Positions 8,761 through 16,343 of a stretch of DNA of 42,128 nucleotides are shown one piece after another; within the stretch, counting starts at the first letter, position 1, and each line of letters opens with the position of its first letter. The stretch is from the NCBI GenBank assembly GCA_030748485.1, contig JASMLW010000119.1, forward strand, positions 1 to 42,128. The letters are read 5' to 3'. The notes beneath the pieces are model-generated. The model saw nothing but the letters and a program-made list of their open reading frames with translations, was not told the origin of the DNA and ran no database searches. The position numbers were made by a program, and so were the translations under genes. This DNA comes from Pirellulaceae bacterium (GTDB taxonomy: Bacteria > Planctomycetota > Planctomycetia > Pirellulales > Pirellulaceae).

Positions 8761-10152
8761 ATGGATCGTCGGGGTTTTCTTTCCACATCGTGCTGCGGCG
8801 TCGGTTCGCTTGCGCTCTCCGCGCTGATGCACGAAGAGGCGGTGGCGGCGAACAATCCACTCGCCCCCCGCGAGCAGCATTTTTCGGCACCGGCCAAGTC
8901 GGTGATCTTCTTGTTCATGGCGGGGGGCCCGAGTCAGGTTGAGACGTTCGATCCCAAACCGTTGCTCAACAAGCTGTCCGGTCAGCCGCGACCGAAAGAG
9001 TTCGGCGAGGCGAAGTACCAACGGATCGAGAAAGACGCCAAGTTGCTGGGCGTGAAGCGGAAGTTTCGCCGCCACGGCGAATCGGGCGTGGAGGTGTCGG
9101 ATCTATTTCCGCACACGGCGAAATGCATCGACGACATCGCCGTGATTCGTTCCTGCCACGGCGACAAGGTCGTTCACTCGGCGGCTCAGTACGAACTGTT
9201 CAGCGGCCGGCTGGCTCCCGGCTTTCCCTCGATGGGATCGTGGGTGATCTACGGGCTCGGCTCGGAATCTCAGTCGCTGCCGTCGTACGTCGTGCTTCCC
9301 GATCCGGACGGCGCGCTCGAGGCGGGCCAGCCGATGTACGGGCAGGGGTTCTTACCGGCCACATTTCAGCCAACCATGTTGAGGCCGGGGAATCGGCCCG
9401 TTCGCAACCTCGATCTTCCCAGTGGCGTCACGTTGCCCGAGCGTCGCGCGACGTTGGACTTGATTCGCAAGATCAACCGAGCGACCGCCGATCCGGCCGA
9501 CGACGAGTTGAACGCGCGCATCGCCGCTTACGAATTGGCGTTTCGCATGCAGACGGAGGCTCCCGAGGCGTTTGACCTGTCGCGAGAAACGGCCGAGACG
9601 CTGGAGCTTTACGGCGTTGGCCGCGAACCGACGGACGACTACGGGCGGCGGTGCCTGTTGGCCCGACGTCTGGTGGAGCGCGGCGTGCGTTTCTCAGTCG
9701 TCGTATCCGGCGGCGGACCCGGCAACCTGCAATGGGACGCCCACAGCGACATCGAGGAGAACCACATCCGCATGGCGTCGGAAACCGATCAGCCCGTCGC
9801 CGCGCTGCTCACCGATCTCAAGCGTCGCGGTCTGCTCGACTCGACGCTCGTGTTGTGGGGTGGTGAGTTCGGCAGGTCGCCGGAGGCTCAAGGCTCCAAG
9901 GGCCGCGACCACCACAACGTCGGCTTCTCGATGTGGATGGCCGGCGGCGGCGTGAAGGGCGGTCAGGCGATTGGAGCCACCGACGCGATCGGCTTGCGGG
10001 CGACGGAGGATCCGTATCATTTCCGCGACGTGCACACGACGTTGCTGCACCAACTGGGTCTCGATCAAGACGAACTCAGCTATCCCCACCAGGGCCGCCG
10101 AGAACGACTCACGCTCATCCACGGCGAAGTAATCGAGAAAGCCGTGTCGTAA
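8761..10152 (+). CDS. DUF1501 family exported protein (second copy)
   Basis: 463 residues starting at MDRRGFLS. The arginine pair followed by CCGVGSLALSAL makes a short twin-arginine-like export signal. Family hallmarks are SQVETFDPKP near residue 60, WDAHSDIEENH near 325 and GEFGRSPEAQ followed by KGRDHH near 365-385. It is divergent from the other DUF1501 operon and clearly different in sequence, so it is a paralogue and not a recent duplicate. It has no DUF1549 partner immediately downstream; the partner may be the divergent gene at 6244-8499. The ribosome site is weak (GAGA). The molecular function of the family is not established. Confidence 0.93.
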   Translation: MDRRGFLSTSCCGVGSLALSALMHEEAVAANNPLAPREQHFSAPAKSVIFLFMAGGPSQVETFDPKPLLNKLSGQPRPKEFGEAKYQRIEKDAKLLGVKRKFRRHGESGVEVSDLFPHTAKCIDDIAVIRSCHGDKVVHSAAQYELFSGRLAPGFPSMGSWVIYGLGSESQSLPSYVVLPDPDGALEAGQPMYGQGFLPATFQPTMLRPGNRPVRNLDLPSGVTLPERRATLDLIRKINRATADPADDELNARIAAYELAFRMQTEAPEAFDLSRETAETLELYGVGREPTDDYGRRCLLARRLVERGVRFSVVVSGGGPGNLQWDAHSDIEENHIRMASETDQPVAALLTDLKRRGLLDSTLVLWGGEFGRSPEAQGSKGRDHHNVGFSMWMAGGGVKGGQAIGATDAIGLRATEDPYHFRDVHTTLLHQLGLDQDELSYPHQGRRERLTLIHGEVIEKAVS

Positions 10153-10206
10153 AAGTCGCGCACCGCGGCCCTTCCCAACCAACCCCAGCCACCCCTCAAA
10201 AAACCC

Positions 10207-10234
10207 GACCCATCAGCCATCAGCCATTAGTCAT
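10207..10234 (-). repeat. 7-nt periodic tandem array overlapping the SGNH hydrolase stop codon
   Basis: On the minus strand the stop codon TGA lies inside ATGACTA, which continues as ATGGCTG, ATGGCTG, ATGGGTC. That is four units of a 7-nt period with consensus RTGRCTR. A second array of the same type follows an unrelated gene at 27600-27627. Because 7 is not a multiple of 3, repeated TGA/TAA-type triplets fall in successive frames. Confidence 0.65.
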
Positions 10235-11364
10235 TCCTCATCGTGCTGCCCGGTCGCCGCTGATGGGGAATAGACCTTGGGATGGTTTTTGAGGTAGGCG
10301 GCGACCGCCTTCGCCGCCACCAGATGGGCGGTTTCGTTGGGATGCTGATCCGTGGGGTGGACCCACAACTCGGGGCCGCGAAAGCTCCGGTAGCTATCCC
10401 GCAAATCCAATACGGGGATCTTTCTTTTCTGACAGTATTTTGTCACCGTATCGTGGATTGGCTGAAACGGGTAGTCGTCGCTGTCGAGATCGTGGAAGAA
10501 CGGAAAGATCACGACCAAGTGCGTCATGCCTTTTCGTTGGCAGATTTGTTGGATGTCGCTGAGCGCCAGACGGCTCTGACGCCAACCGGCGCTGTCCTCA
10601 TCGAAACTCTCGACGCAGTCGCGGATGAACCGGCGGGCCCGCACTTCGCGCATGTACTGTTGCCGCGTCCAGCCCCAGAAGTGGGAGATGCGAGACAGGG
10701 CGTCCGGCGTTTCATACAGCAGTGTGTACTCTTCGTGAAACTCGACCTTGGGCCCCTCGGACCAGTCGGTGACCGTATCGTTGAGCACGAAGAATGTGAT
10801 GACCAAGTCCGGTTCGTAGGCGAGTCCACGGTAGGCGAGTCGATCGCGTTGGTCGACGGTATTCAGCGAGCTGAAGGCTGTGTTGATCGTCTCGACGCGA
10901 ACCTGTTCTCCGGGCTGCAGCAGATCTTCGAGTTTCGTCAGGCAGCAGTCTTGCAGCCTTACTCCTTCGCCCCACAAGTAGCTGTCGCCGAGCCCCATGA
11001 TGCGATAGGTGTTGGGGGGTTTTTCCAGCTCGTGTTCGACATCGCGCCAGCCGACCGAATTGTGAACCATGTCGATTGAGTTGCCGGGATCAAAGTAGCC
11101 GCGCGGATCGGACGCGTATGTGAAGCGGATCGTGCCGTGCGGAACGAAGCCGTAGGGATCGTGTTCGATTGGCTCGGTTTGCCCTTCGGCCAGCTGTCCC
11201 ATCACGCGCGGGTTGTGAAACTCGCCCCGCACGCCGGCGATCCGAAACCCGATCTCCGTGGCGGACAGGGTGAGCAGGGTCGACGCCAACAGCAGGCCGA
11301 ACTTGCCCCGCTTGGTTTGAAACCGATTGCGCCTTGCCGTTTTCGAGATTGTCTCCGCCGCCAT
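10231..11364 (-). CDS. SGNH/GDSL-type hydrolase, membrane-anchored
   Basis: About 377 residues from the ATG at 11364; an upstream GTG (11436) would add 24 residues but looks less likely because the extension is not hydrophobic and precedes a normal signal-anchor. Residues about 20-42 (FGLLLASTLLTLSATEIGFRIAG) form the anchor. MGLGDSYLWGEG holds the GDS nucleophile motif, FFVLNDT holds the block III-like Asn, and DQHPNETAH near the C-terminus carries the Asp-x-x-His pair, so an intact catalytic set is plausible. Such enzymes hydrolyse or transfer acyl esters, often on polysaccharides; the substrate is not visible. It converges on the second DUF1501 gene with 78 nt between stops. Confidence 0.85.
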   Translation of the reverse strand: MAAETISKTARRNRFQTKRGKFGLLLASTLLTLSATEIGFRIAGVRGEFHNPRVMGQLAEGQTEPIEHDPYGFVPHGTIRFTYASDPRGYFDPGNSIDMVHNSVGWRDVEHELEKPPNTYRIMGLGDSYLWGEGVRLQDCCLTKLEDLLQPGEQVRVETINTAFSSLNTVDQRDRLAYRGLAYEPDLVITFFVLNDTVTDWSEGPKVEFHEEYTLLYETPDALSRISHFWGWTRQQYMREVRARRFIRDCVESFDEDSAGWRQSRLALSDIQQICQRKGMTHLVVIFPFFHDLDSDDYPFQPIHDTVTKYCQKRKIPVLDLRDSYRSFRGPELWVHPTDQHPNETAHLVAAKAVAAYLKNHPKVYSPSAATGQHDEE

Positions 11365-11564
11365 CAAACTGTTTTCACGAGGAAGTGAGGAAGTGTTGAG
11401 ACCCGCCCGTCGACCGCAAGTATAGATCCTCGCCACCGCCTGTCGACACGCGGCACGCGCATCATTCCGCTGGGTGAGTTATCGAAGAGAAGGCGGCAAT
11501 TGGGCTTCCCCAAGAATCGTGGGCGAAGATCTCTCAGCGCCGAGCGACGCCAAGGAACTCCTTC

Positions 11565-11630
11565 CCGCCCCGAAGGCCCGAAGGGGCCGCAACATGATAG
11601 CCCAGGGCAGAGCCGCGAAGCGCCGCCCTG
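11565..11630 (+). repeat. Dispersed repeat family, copy 1 (truncated)
   Basis: It contains the family's signature blocks in order: CCCGCCCCGAAGGCCCGAAG, the segment ...GCAACATGATAGCCCAGGGC..., and GCGCCGCCCTG. It stops at this last block, whereas copies at 20793, 23183 and 23441 continue with GGGTA/GGGTT and beyond. The break lies 4 nt before the left inverted repeat of the RAYT element. Confidence 0.75.
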
Positions 11631-11634
11631 TGGA

Positions 11635-12800
11635 GAAGTAGCTCAGACGTGGTTCGTTGGTCAAAAGTCAAACGGGGCAGTTTTATTATGACATTCACAT
11701 GTCACTCAAGGATGATCGCGTTTTGCTGATGCGTTGCGGCTTTGACGAGACGTCTTTGGATCCGCTTGATCGATTCGCTCAGCGTCGAGTCGTTGGCTGC
11801 TCGGCGAGCGAGGCTGGGAACGCAGTCGCGGCGGGCCAGACCGAGGGCGGCGGCGATCTCGCGGAGCTTGGCGTCTGATTCGACGCGCCCCAGTTGGGCC
11901 ACGATCGAACGAGCCGGGTGGCGGCTACCCTTGCGGCGCAGCTCCGCGGGCGAGACGGCGAACTCTTCGCAGCACGCGTCCAGGATGTCGGAGAGGGAGA
12001 ATGTTGATCGACGCGCGCGGATGGCGTCGGGCTCGTTGCTTTCGGGGCTGACTAGCTGACGAACTCGTGAAGCGAAGGCGTCACTACCCAGGATCCAGCC
12101 GTCGGTCGCGTCGACGAATGGGTCGCCGCGGTCGCCCGTTATCCCCCGCTCGACGAATTCGCAATAGTCGGCCGCCTCGCCGCCAAACTCGTTGCTCCAG
12201 GCATGCAACAGGTCGTTGTAGCAGACCCACGGTAGGCGGAGTTCGGGGTCGCGATAGCCGGCGTAGCTGCTCCACGGCCAATCGGCTGGGTGCTCCACAA
12301 TGGCTGGGACAGGGTTGAGATGGACGTAGCGGCTCACCGTCCAGGCGTAGCTTTCGTTCTCGATGACTTGGCAACGAAACCGCCCTTCGAACACATGTCC
12401 GCTGCGGCGGTGGCGGCGATTGAACTGTTGTGCGTAGTTGCCGAGCAAGAACTGAGCGCCGCGCGACAGGTTGGGCTGAGGCGTGCGAAAGTAGAGATGG
12501 AAATGATTGGTCATCTGAACGATGGCGTAGATGAGCCAACAGTACTTGGCGACGGTCGCCGCCACTTGAGCGAAGAACGCTTCCCGGTCGAGATCGCCGC
12601 GGAAGATGGGCGCTCGACTGACTCCCCGACTGGTAAGATGGTAGAGCGCGTTTGGATACTGCACTCGCAACCGGCGATCGTTGTCTTGGACGAGCATGGC
12701 GACTCATTCTTCGCAGCCGCCGCGTCTCAGCCAAGGCCTGACAATCGTGTGTCACTACCCATTTTTACTTTTGACCAACAAACCACGTCTGAGCTACTTC
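11635..12800. mobile_element. RAYT element: Y1 transposase gene between 38-bp inverted repeats
   Basis: Bases 11635-11672 and 12763-12800 are inverted copies that agree at 36 of 38 positions (cores GCTCAGACGTGG and TTGGTCAAAAGT). They enclose a single gene for an IS200-like/REP-associated tyrosine transposase. Such genes (RAYTs) are typically flanked by inverted REP-type repeats that the protein recognises. The unit is about 1.17 kb. No target duplication is visible, as expected for HUH enzymes. The left end follows a truncated dispersed repeat, and the right end touches the methyltransferase start codon at 12806. Confidence 0.75.
11702..12697 (-). CDS. REP-associated tyrosine transposase (RAYT), Y1/IS200-like HUH nuclease
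   Basis: 331 residues, ATG at 12697. The N-terminal 130 residues are a Y1 transposase domain: PNALYHLTSRG near 15, the metal-binding HUH motif NHFHLYF (H65, H67), the candidate nucleophile Y88 in LLGNYAQQFNRRH, and GHVFEGRF with YVHLNPVPA, which are RAYT signatures. Residues about 230-310 (SLSDILDACCEEFAVSPAELRRKGSRHPAR) look like the DnaA-C-type helix-turn-helix often attached to longer RAYTs. These proteins cut and join single-stranded REP hairpins. All key residues are present, so the gene looks intact. Its flanking 38-bp inverted repeats are probably its recognition sites; that is inference. Confidence 0.92.
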   Translation of the reverse strand: MLVQDNDRRLRVQYPNALYHLTSRGVSRAPIFRGDLDREAFFAQVAATVAKYCWLIYAIVQMTNHFHLYFRTPQPNLSRGAQFLLGNYAQQFNRRHRRSGHVFEGRFRCQVIENESYAWTVSRYVHLNPVPAIVEHPADWPWSSYAGYRDPELRLPWVCYNDLLHAWSNEFGGEAADYCEFVERGITGDRGDPFVDATDGWILGSDAFASRVRQLVSPESNEPDAIRARRSTFSLSDILDACCEEFAVSPAELRRKGSRHPARSIVAQLGRVESDAKLREIAAALGLARRDCVPSLARRAANDSTLSESIKRIQRRLVKAATHQQNAIILE

Positions 12801-12805
12801 GCTTC

Positions 12806-13828
12806 ATGAACGCGCTAGCCCGATACGTTGTCGCCGTCGGTGAATCGGTCGTTTTCGGGCCGTCTTACGGGGCGGTTCAAACGCTGATTCGCCACCCGCG
12901 GCCGCTCGACCCGGATTTCGTCTGGCGTCGCATCACCGACGACCTACCACCTCCGCTCGATTGGCTCCGTCTCCATTGGCCGCCCGCATTCGCGCGGCGG
13001 CCGTTGTTGCACCTGAAGTTGAAGCAGGATCATCTGCTGGGGATCTCCCAACACTACGATGTCTCAAACGAGTTCTACGAATTGTTCTTGGACAAGAGAT
13101 ATATGTTCTACAGCGCCGCGGACTTCGACTGCGGCGAGGAATCACTAGAGGAGGCGCAAACCAATAAAGCCAATTTTCTGCTGCGGCTCATCGATCCGCG
13201 ACCGCAAGACAAGATTCTCGATTTGGGTTGCGGCTGGGCTGCCATGATGCACAGGGTAATCGAGGAAACTGGCAACACAGAAAACCTCGTTGGTTACACG
13301 CTCTCGCAAAAACAGGTCGACCACATCAGGCAGCATCACGGGTATAACGTTGAACTGAAGAACTTCATCACCTGCGACTATCCAAACCAAGAATTTGACA
13401 AGATCTACTCCATCGGTGCTTGGGAGCACGTACGGGAAAGGGATGTACCGATCGTCTTAGCGAAGCTCCACCAGGCATTGAAGCCTGGCGGTCGCCTCGT
13501 CCACCAATTCTTCTGCGGTATCGTGGAGTCGCCGGCGGCCTCCGTTGTTGCCGCTCAGATATTTTTCCCAGGTTCGATGCCGGCGGCTTATCCGGCGCAA
13601 ATCCGCGCCTTCGAGCGAGCTGGGTTTCGCATTGGCCACCGGTCGATTCACGATTACCGGCCGACGTTACGAGCCTGGTTTGACAATCTAGTAGCCAACC
13701 GGCAAAGAGCTATCGAGTTGGTAGGCGTCCGGACCTACAACAAGTACCTTGTTTTCTTTCCTGCGTTCACGCGGATGTTTAACGACGGGATTGTCATACT
13801 CGCACGGTACGTGTTGGAGAAACGTTAG
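12806..13828 (+). CDS. Cyclopropane-fatty-acid-synthase-like SAM methyltransferase
   Basis: About 340 residues from the ATG at 12806. The frame is open further upstream, but that part is antisense to the transposase and includes its inverted repeat. A GTG at 12749 inside the element is possible. Family motifs are HYDVSNEFYELFLDK (83-97), DLGCGWA (139-145, SAM binding), GYTLSQKQ (163-170), SIGAWEHV (202-209) and a C-terminal FFPGSMPAAYPAQIRAFERAGF. The family transfers a methylene or methyl group from SAM to acyl chains of membrane lipids. The cysteine of the usual YSCAYF block, a bicarbonate ligand in true cyclopropane synthases, is Ala here (FYSAADF), so a different product is possible. The protein is shorter at the N-terminus than E. 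coli Cfa (about 380 residues). Only 5 nt separate it from the RAYT repeat. Confidence 0.85.
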   Translation: MNALARYVVAVGESVVFGPSYGAVQTLIRHPRPLDPDFVWRRITDDLPPPLDWLRLHWPPAFARRPLLHLKLKQDHLLGISQHYDVSNEFYELFLDKRYMFYSAADFDCGEESLEEAQTNKANFLLRLIDPRPQDKILDLGCGWAAMMHRVIEETGNTENLVGYTLSQKQVDHIRQHHGYNVELKNFITCDYPNQEFDKIYSIGAWEHVRERDVPIVLAKLHQALKPGGRLVHQFFCGIVESPAASVVAAQIFFPGSMPAAYPAQIRAFERAGFRIGHRSIHDYRPTLRAWFDNLVANRQRAIELVGVRTYNKYLVFFPAFTRMFNDGIVILARYVLEKR

Positions 13829-14438
13829 CGCAGTTTTCATTTCTTGACAATTTCGTCCGCCAACTCGCCCAGTTCGATAATTGTGAGATCAACCTCTCCG
13901 TATTTGCGTTTGAGCGCGCGAAACTAGCGAAGGCAGCCCACAGGCAAGCGAGTCTGGAGAAACTGAATAGCGTTCTTCGGGAATCCAGACTGCCGCTCGG
14001 GCTCGGCGAAGAGTCGCGCATCTTTCATGCGTCATCGTTGGCGCAACAGAGAATCCAGCGTCACGGTTGTTTGCGCTGCGCGAGTCGTGTTTGCCAGGGC
14101 GTTCACGGCCAGGAGAAGTGGCACGGCCACTCCTGGCCGTGAACGCGCGCATCTTTCGATCCTCGTGTTGCCGCAACAGAGGATCCAGCGTTATGGTTGT
14201 TTTGCGCTGCGCGAGTCTTGTTTGCCAGCGCGTTCACGGCAAAGAGTCGCGCATCTTTTATGCGTCATCGTTGGCGCAACAGAGAATCCAGCGTCACGGT
14301 TGTTTGCGCTGCGCGAGTCGTGTTTGCCAGGGCGTTCACGGCCAGGAGTGGCCGTGCCACTTCTCTTGGTTCGCAACATCACCTCCAACTACAACGCGGA
14401 CGTCGCCAGGCTGCTACGGGACTGTCGTGTTTGCTCGG
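13829..14438. other. 610-nt non-coding region with repeats
   Basis: No credible gene is found here. Frames that are open across it are unlike proteins and simply read through the triplicated repeat described separately. No terminator with a T-run is evident behind the methyltransferase gene. Confidence 0.6.
14011..14365 (+). repeat. Three near-tandem copies of a ~105-bp repeat plus a 33-bp inverted repeat
   Basis: Copies lie at about 14011-14115, 14145-14240 and 14242-14348. Each runs from a GTCGCGCATCTTT-type start through CAACAGAGAATCCAGCGT to GCGCTGCGCGAGT and GCGTTCACGGC. Copies 1 and 3 are nearly identical, while copy 2 is diverged. In addition 14113-14145 is the exact reverse complement of 14333-14365 (33 nt). 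Those two segments share GGCCAGGAGTGGCC-type palindromic cores and could fold into hairpins. The block is not a CRISPR array: the units are too long and almost contiguous. Confidence 0.8.
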
Positions 14439-16325
14439 CTACTCGTCGCGTTTCTTGTACTCCGGCCGTTTGCGCTCGTCGTCGCTCTTCTTCGGGGAGT
14501 ACTCTCTCTTGTCGTCGTACGCTCTCTTTGACTGTTTCTTCTCGTATTTGTTGTACGACTTCTTGTCGAGTTCCTTCTTCTCGTACTCGCCCTTGTCGAT
14601 GCTCTTCTTGATGAATTCTCTTTTGCGATCTTCGGATTCGGATCGACGCTGGTTGTCCGCATCGCCGGACGATCTCTGGCCGTGGGATTCAGAGCGTCGC
14701 GCGCTGGAACTGCTGCTGGGTCCACCGGAGGGGCCGTCCCGACCAGGAGCCGCCGCGGGGCCGTCCAAGCTGTCGGCCGGTCGAAACACTAACACCCAAC
14801 TGTGAAGCAAGCCGGTTCGATCACTGCGCGACCCGCGGACGACTAGCTGCCAAACGCCCTTCGCCGTCTTGCCGTTGTAATGACTCAAACTCGGCTGCCT
14901 CTTCAGCAGGCCCGTCGGCATGAACGTCCCCTTGTAGGGCGCCCGCGCCTTGGTGATCGGGTATCGCGACTGATCGTCAAACACCGTCTGGTCCAAGTGG
15001 TCGCCAGAGCCGCCAACTCCGCTCATCAGTTCGATCCGTTGCCCTGCCGGACCTGTCAAGTAGACATCCAAATGCGACAGGTAAGTATGGGTGATCGAAA
15101 CCTGCACGTTGAGGTCGCCAACTACGAAGTCGTCAGGCACATCGATCTCCGAGACGATCGTCGTCCGCGGGACAAGAATGGTCGTCTCCGTATTGCGATA
15201 ACTGCCGCCGGTGAGAGCCGTCGAACGACTCGCTTCCGCCGACGTCAGAAAACCATCGTCGTTGGCGTCCAACGCCGCAAACTCCTGGACCTTCGCGTCC
15301 GTCCATTCGCTGGTGAACTCAGACATGGCGATCTGCTTGTCGCGATTCTTGTCGAGTTCATAGAACCAACTGGGCAGACCGGCGGCGACGTCGCCCGCTT
15401 CCTCTTGCAGTTGTGTGAGGTAGGTCTGGACCTCCACACGTGAGAACTCGCCGTCGCGGTCGAGGTCGATGCGTCCGACGGCGACACCCAAGCTGGCCGT
15501 CTCCTGTCCGTCCAAACGACCGTTGCGATTCAAGTCGAAGCGGCCCATCACAGTCGATGTCAAGTAGCTAGAGCCCCCTCTGCTCCACCGCCGCGGGTCT
15601 TCGCGGCCTTCTTCTCGGCTGGATGGCCGAGTTCCGTAACCGACTCGACGAGCTTGCTGCCAGACCTCGTCCGACGCGTCGTCCAACATGCGGCGGCGGG
15701 CGTAGCGCTGCGTCAGCTCCAAGCGGCTGAGACGATTGTCCTTGTCGAGATCCATTTGGAATGGATCGCGATGCGTCCACCGCGACTCGGCCGCCTCCGC
15801 GCGGTCCACATAGCCGTCCCTGTTGTAGTCGTACCGACGAATTGTTCGATCCGCTTCGTCCAAATCTTCTTGGATGTAACGGTACTTCACCTGAGGTAAC
15901 CCGAACTCAGGAACGATCGGATCGTCGCCAGTCGGTCCGAACGGCTTCACTTTGATCTCGGTGTTAGGCACGATGTCGCGACGCGAGACTCCGTTGCGGA
16001 GCGCGTAATAGATCCGCGCCGCCTCTTGCCACTCGTCGATGTCGTTGGGGCGGTCGAGCGACATGCGCCGCGCACGGGCGACACGCTCCAAGTACGGACG
16101 CGCCAACGGCGTGATCTCGTCCGGCTCAATCTCACCGTTCTCGTTGACGTCGAGCCGCTCCAGCGACGCGCGCAAGCCGCCCTGAGCCAAGGATTCCGCG
16201 GCCAAAGCCAGCACGGTCATTGCGGCCAAGGCGACGACGACGGACAGCGATGCACCCCGCCATGGCGAGACACGCCCTGCCGAGAAGGCGTGTGCGAGTC
16301 CGCCTTTTACAACGAATTGAGTCAC
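14439..16325 (-). CDS. Exported EF-hand repeat protein with P-domain and highly charged C-terminal tail
   Basis: 628 residues. The start is a GTG at 16325, supported by GGGAGGAG 7 nt upstream. A signal peptide or anchor spans about 25-48. Seven EF-hand-type calcium loops (DxNxDGxxxxxE pattern) begin at residues 59, 166, 192, 264, 287, 324 and 353. Residues about 395-515 match a proprotein-convertase P-domain (HTYLSHLDVYLTGPAG, VWQLVVRGSRSDRTGLLHSW). From 520 on the chain is low complexity, first Ser/Gly/Pro then Lys/Glu/Asp/Tyr-rich. P-domains usually accompany subtilisin proteases, but no protease domain is present here. It starts 18 nt after the secretin-like gene, so the two are co-transcribed. 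A calcium-dependent cell-surface role is likely; the exact function is unknown. Confidence 0.88.
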   Translation of the reverse strand: MTQFVVKGGLAHAFSAGRVSPWRGASLSVVVALAAMTVLALAAESLAQGGLRASLERLDVNENGEIEPDEITPLARPYLERVARARRMSLDRPNDIDEWQEAARIYYALRNGVSRRDIVPNTEIKVKPFGPTGDDPIVPEFGLPQVKYRYIQEDLDEADRTIRRYDYNRDGYVDRAEAAESRWTHRDPFQMDLDKDNRLSRLELTQRYARRRMLDDASDEVWQQARRVGYGTRPSSREEGREDPRRWSRGGSSYLTSTVMGRFDLNRNGRLDGQETASLGVAVGRIDLDRDGEFSRVEVQTYLTQLQEEAGDVAAGLPSWFYELDKNRDKQIAMSEFTSEWTDAKVQEFAALDANDDGFLTSAEASRSTALTGGSYRNTETTILVPRTTIVSEIDVPDDFVVGDLNVQVSITHTYLSHLDVYLTGPAGQRIELMSGVGGSGDHLDQTVFDDQSRYPITKARAPYKGTFMPTGLLKRQPSLSHYNGKTAKGVWQLVVRGSRSDRTGLLHSWVLVFRPADSLDGPAAAPGRDGPSGGPSSSSSARRSESHGQRSSGDADNQRRSESEDRKREFIKKSIDKGEYEKKELDKKSYNKYEKKQSKRAYDDKREYSPKKSDDERKRPEYKKRDE

Positions 16326-16343
16326 GAGCGGGCTCCTCCCTTA

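Noticed and set aside
12290-12805. N-terminal extension of the methyltransferase frame across the transposase gene
   Set aside because: The extension is antisense to the well-supported RAYT gene and reads through its inverted repeat; homology to the methyltransferase family begins only after about 12806.
14011-14365. Possible CRISPR array
   Set aside because: The units are about 105 nt and almost contiguous, there are no short regular spacers and no cas genes nearby.
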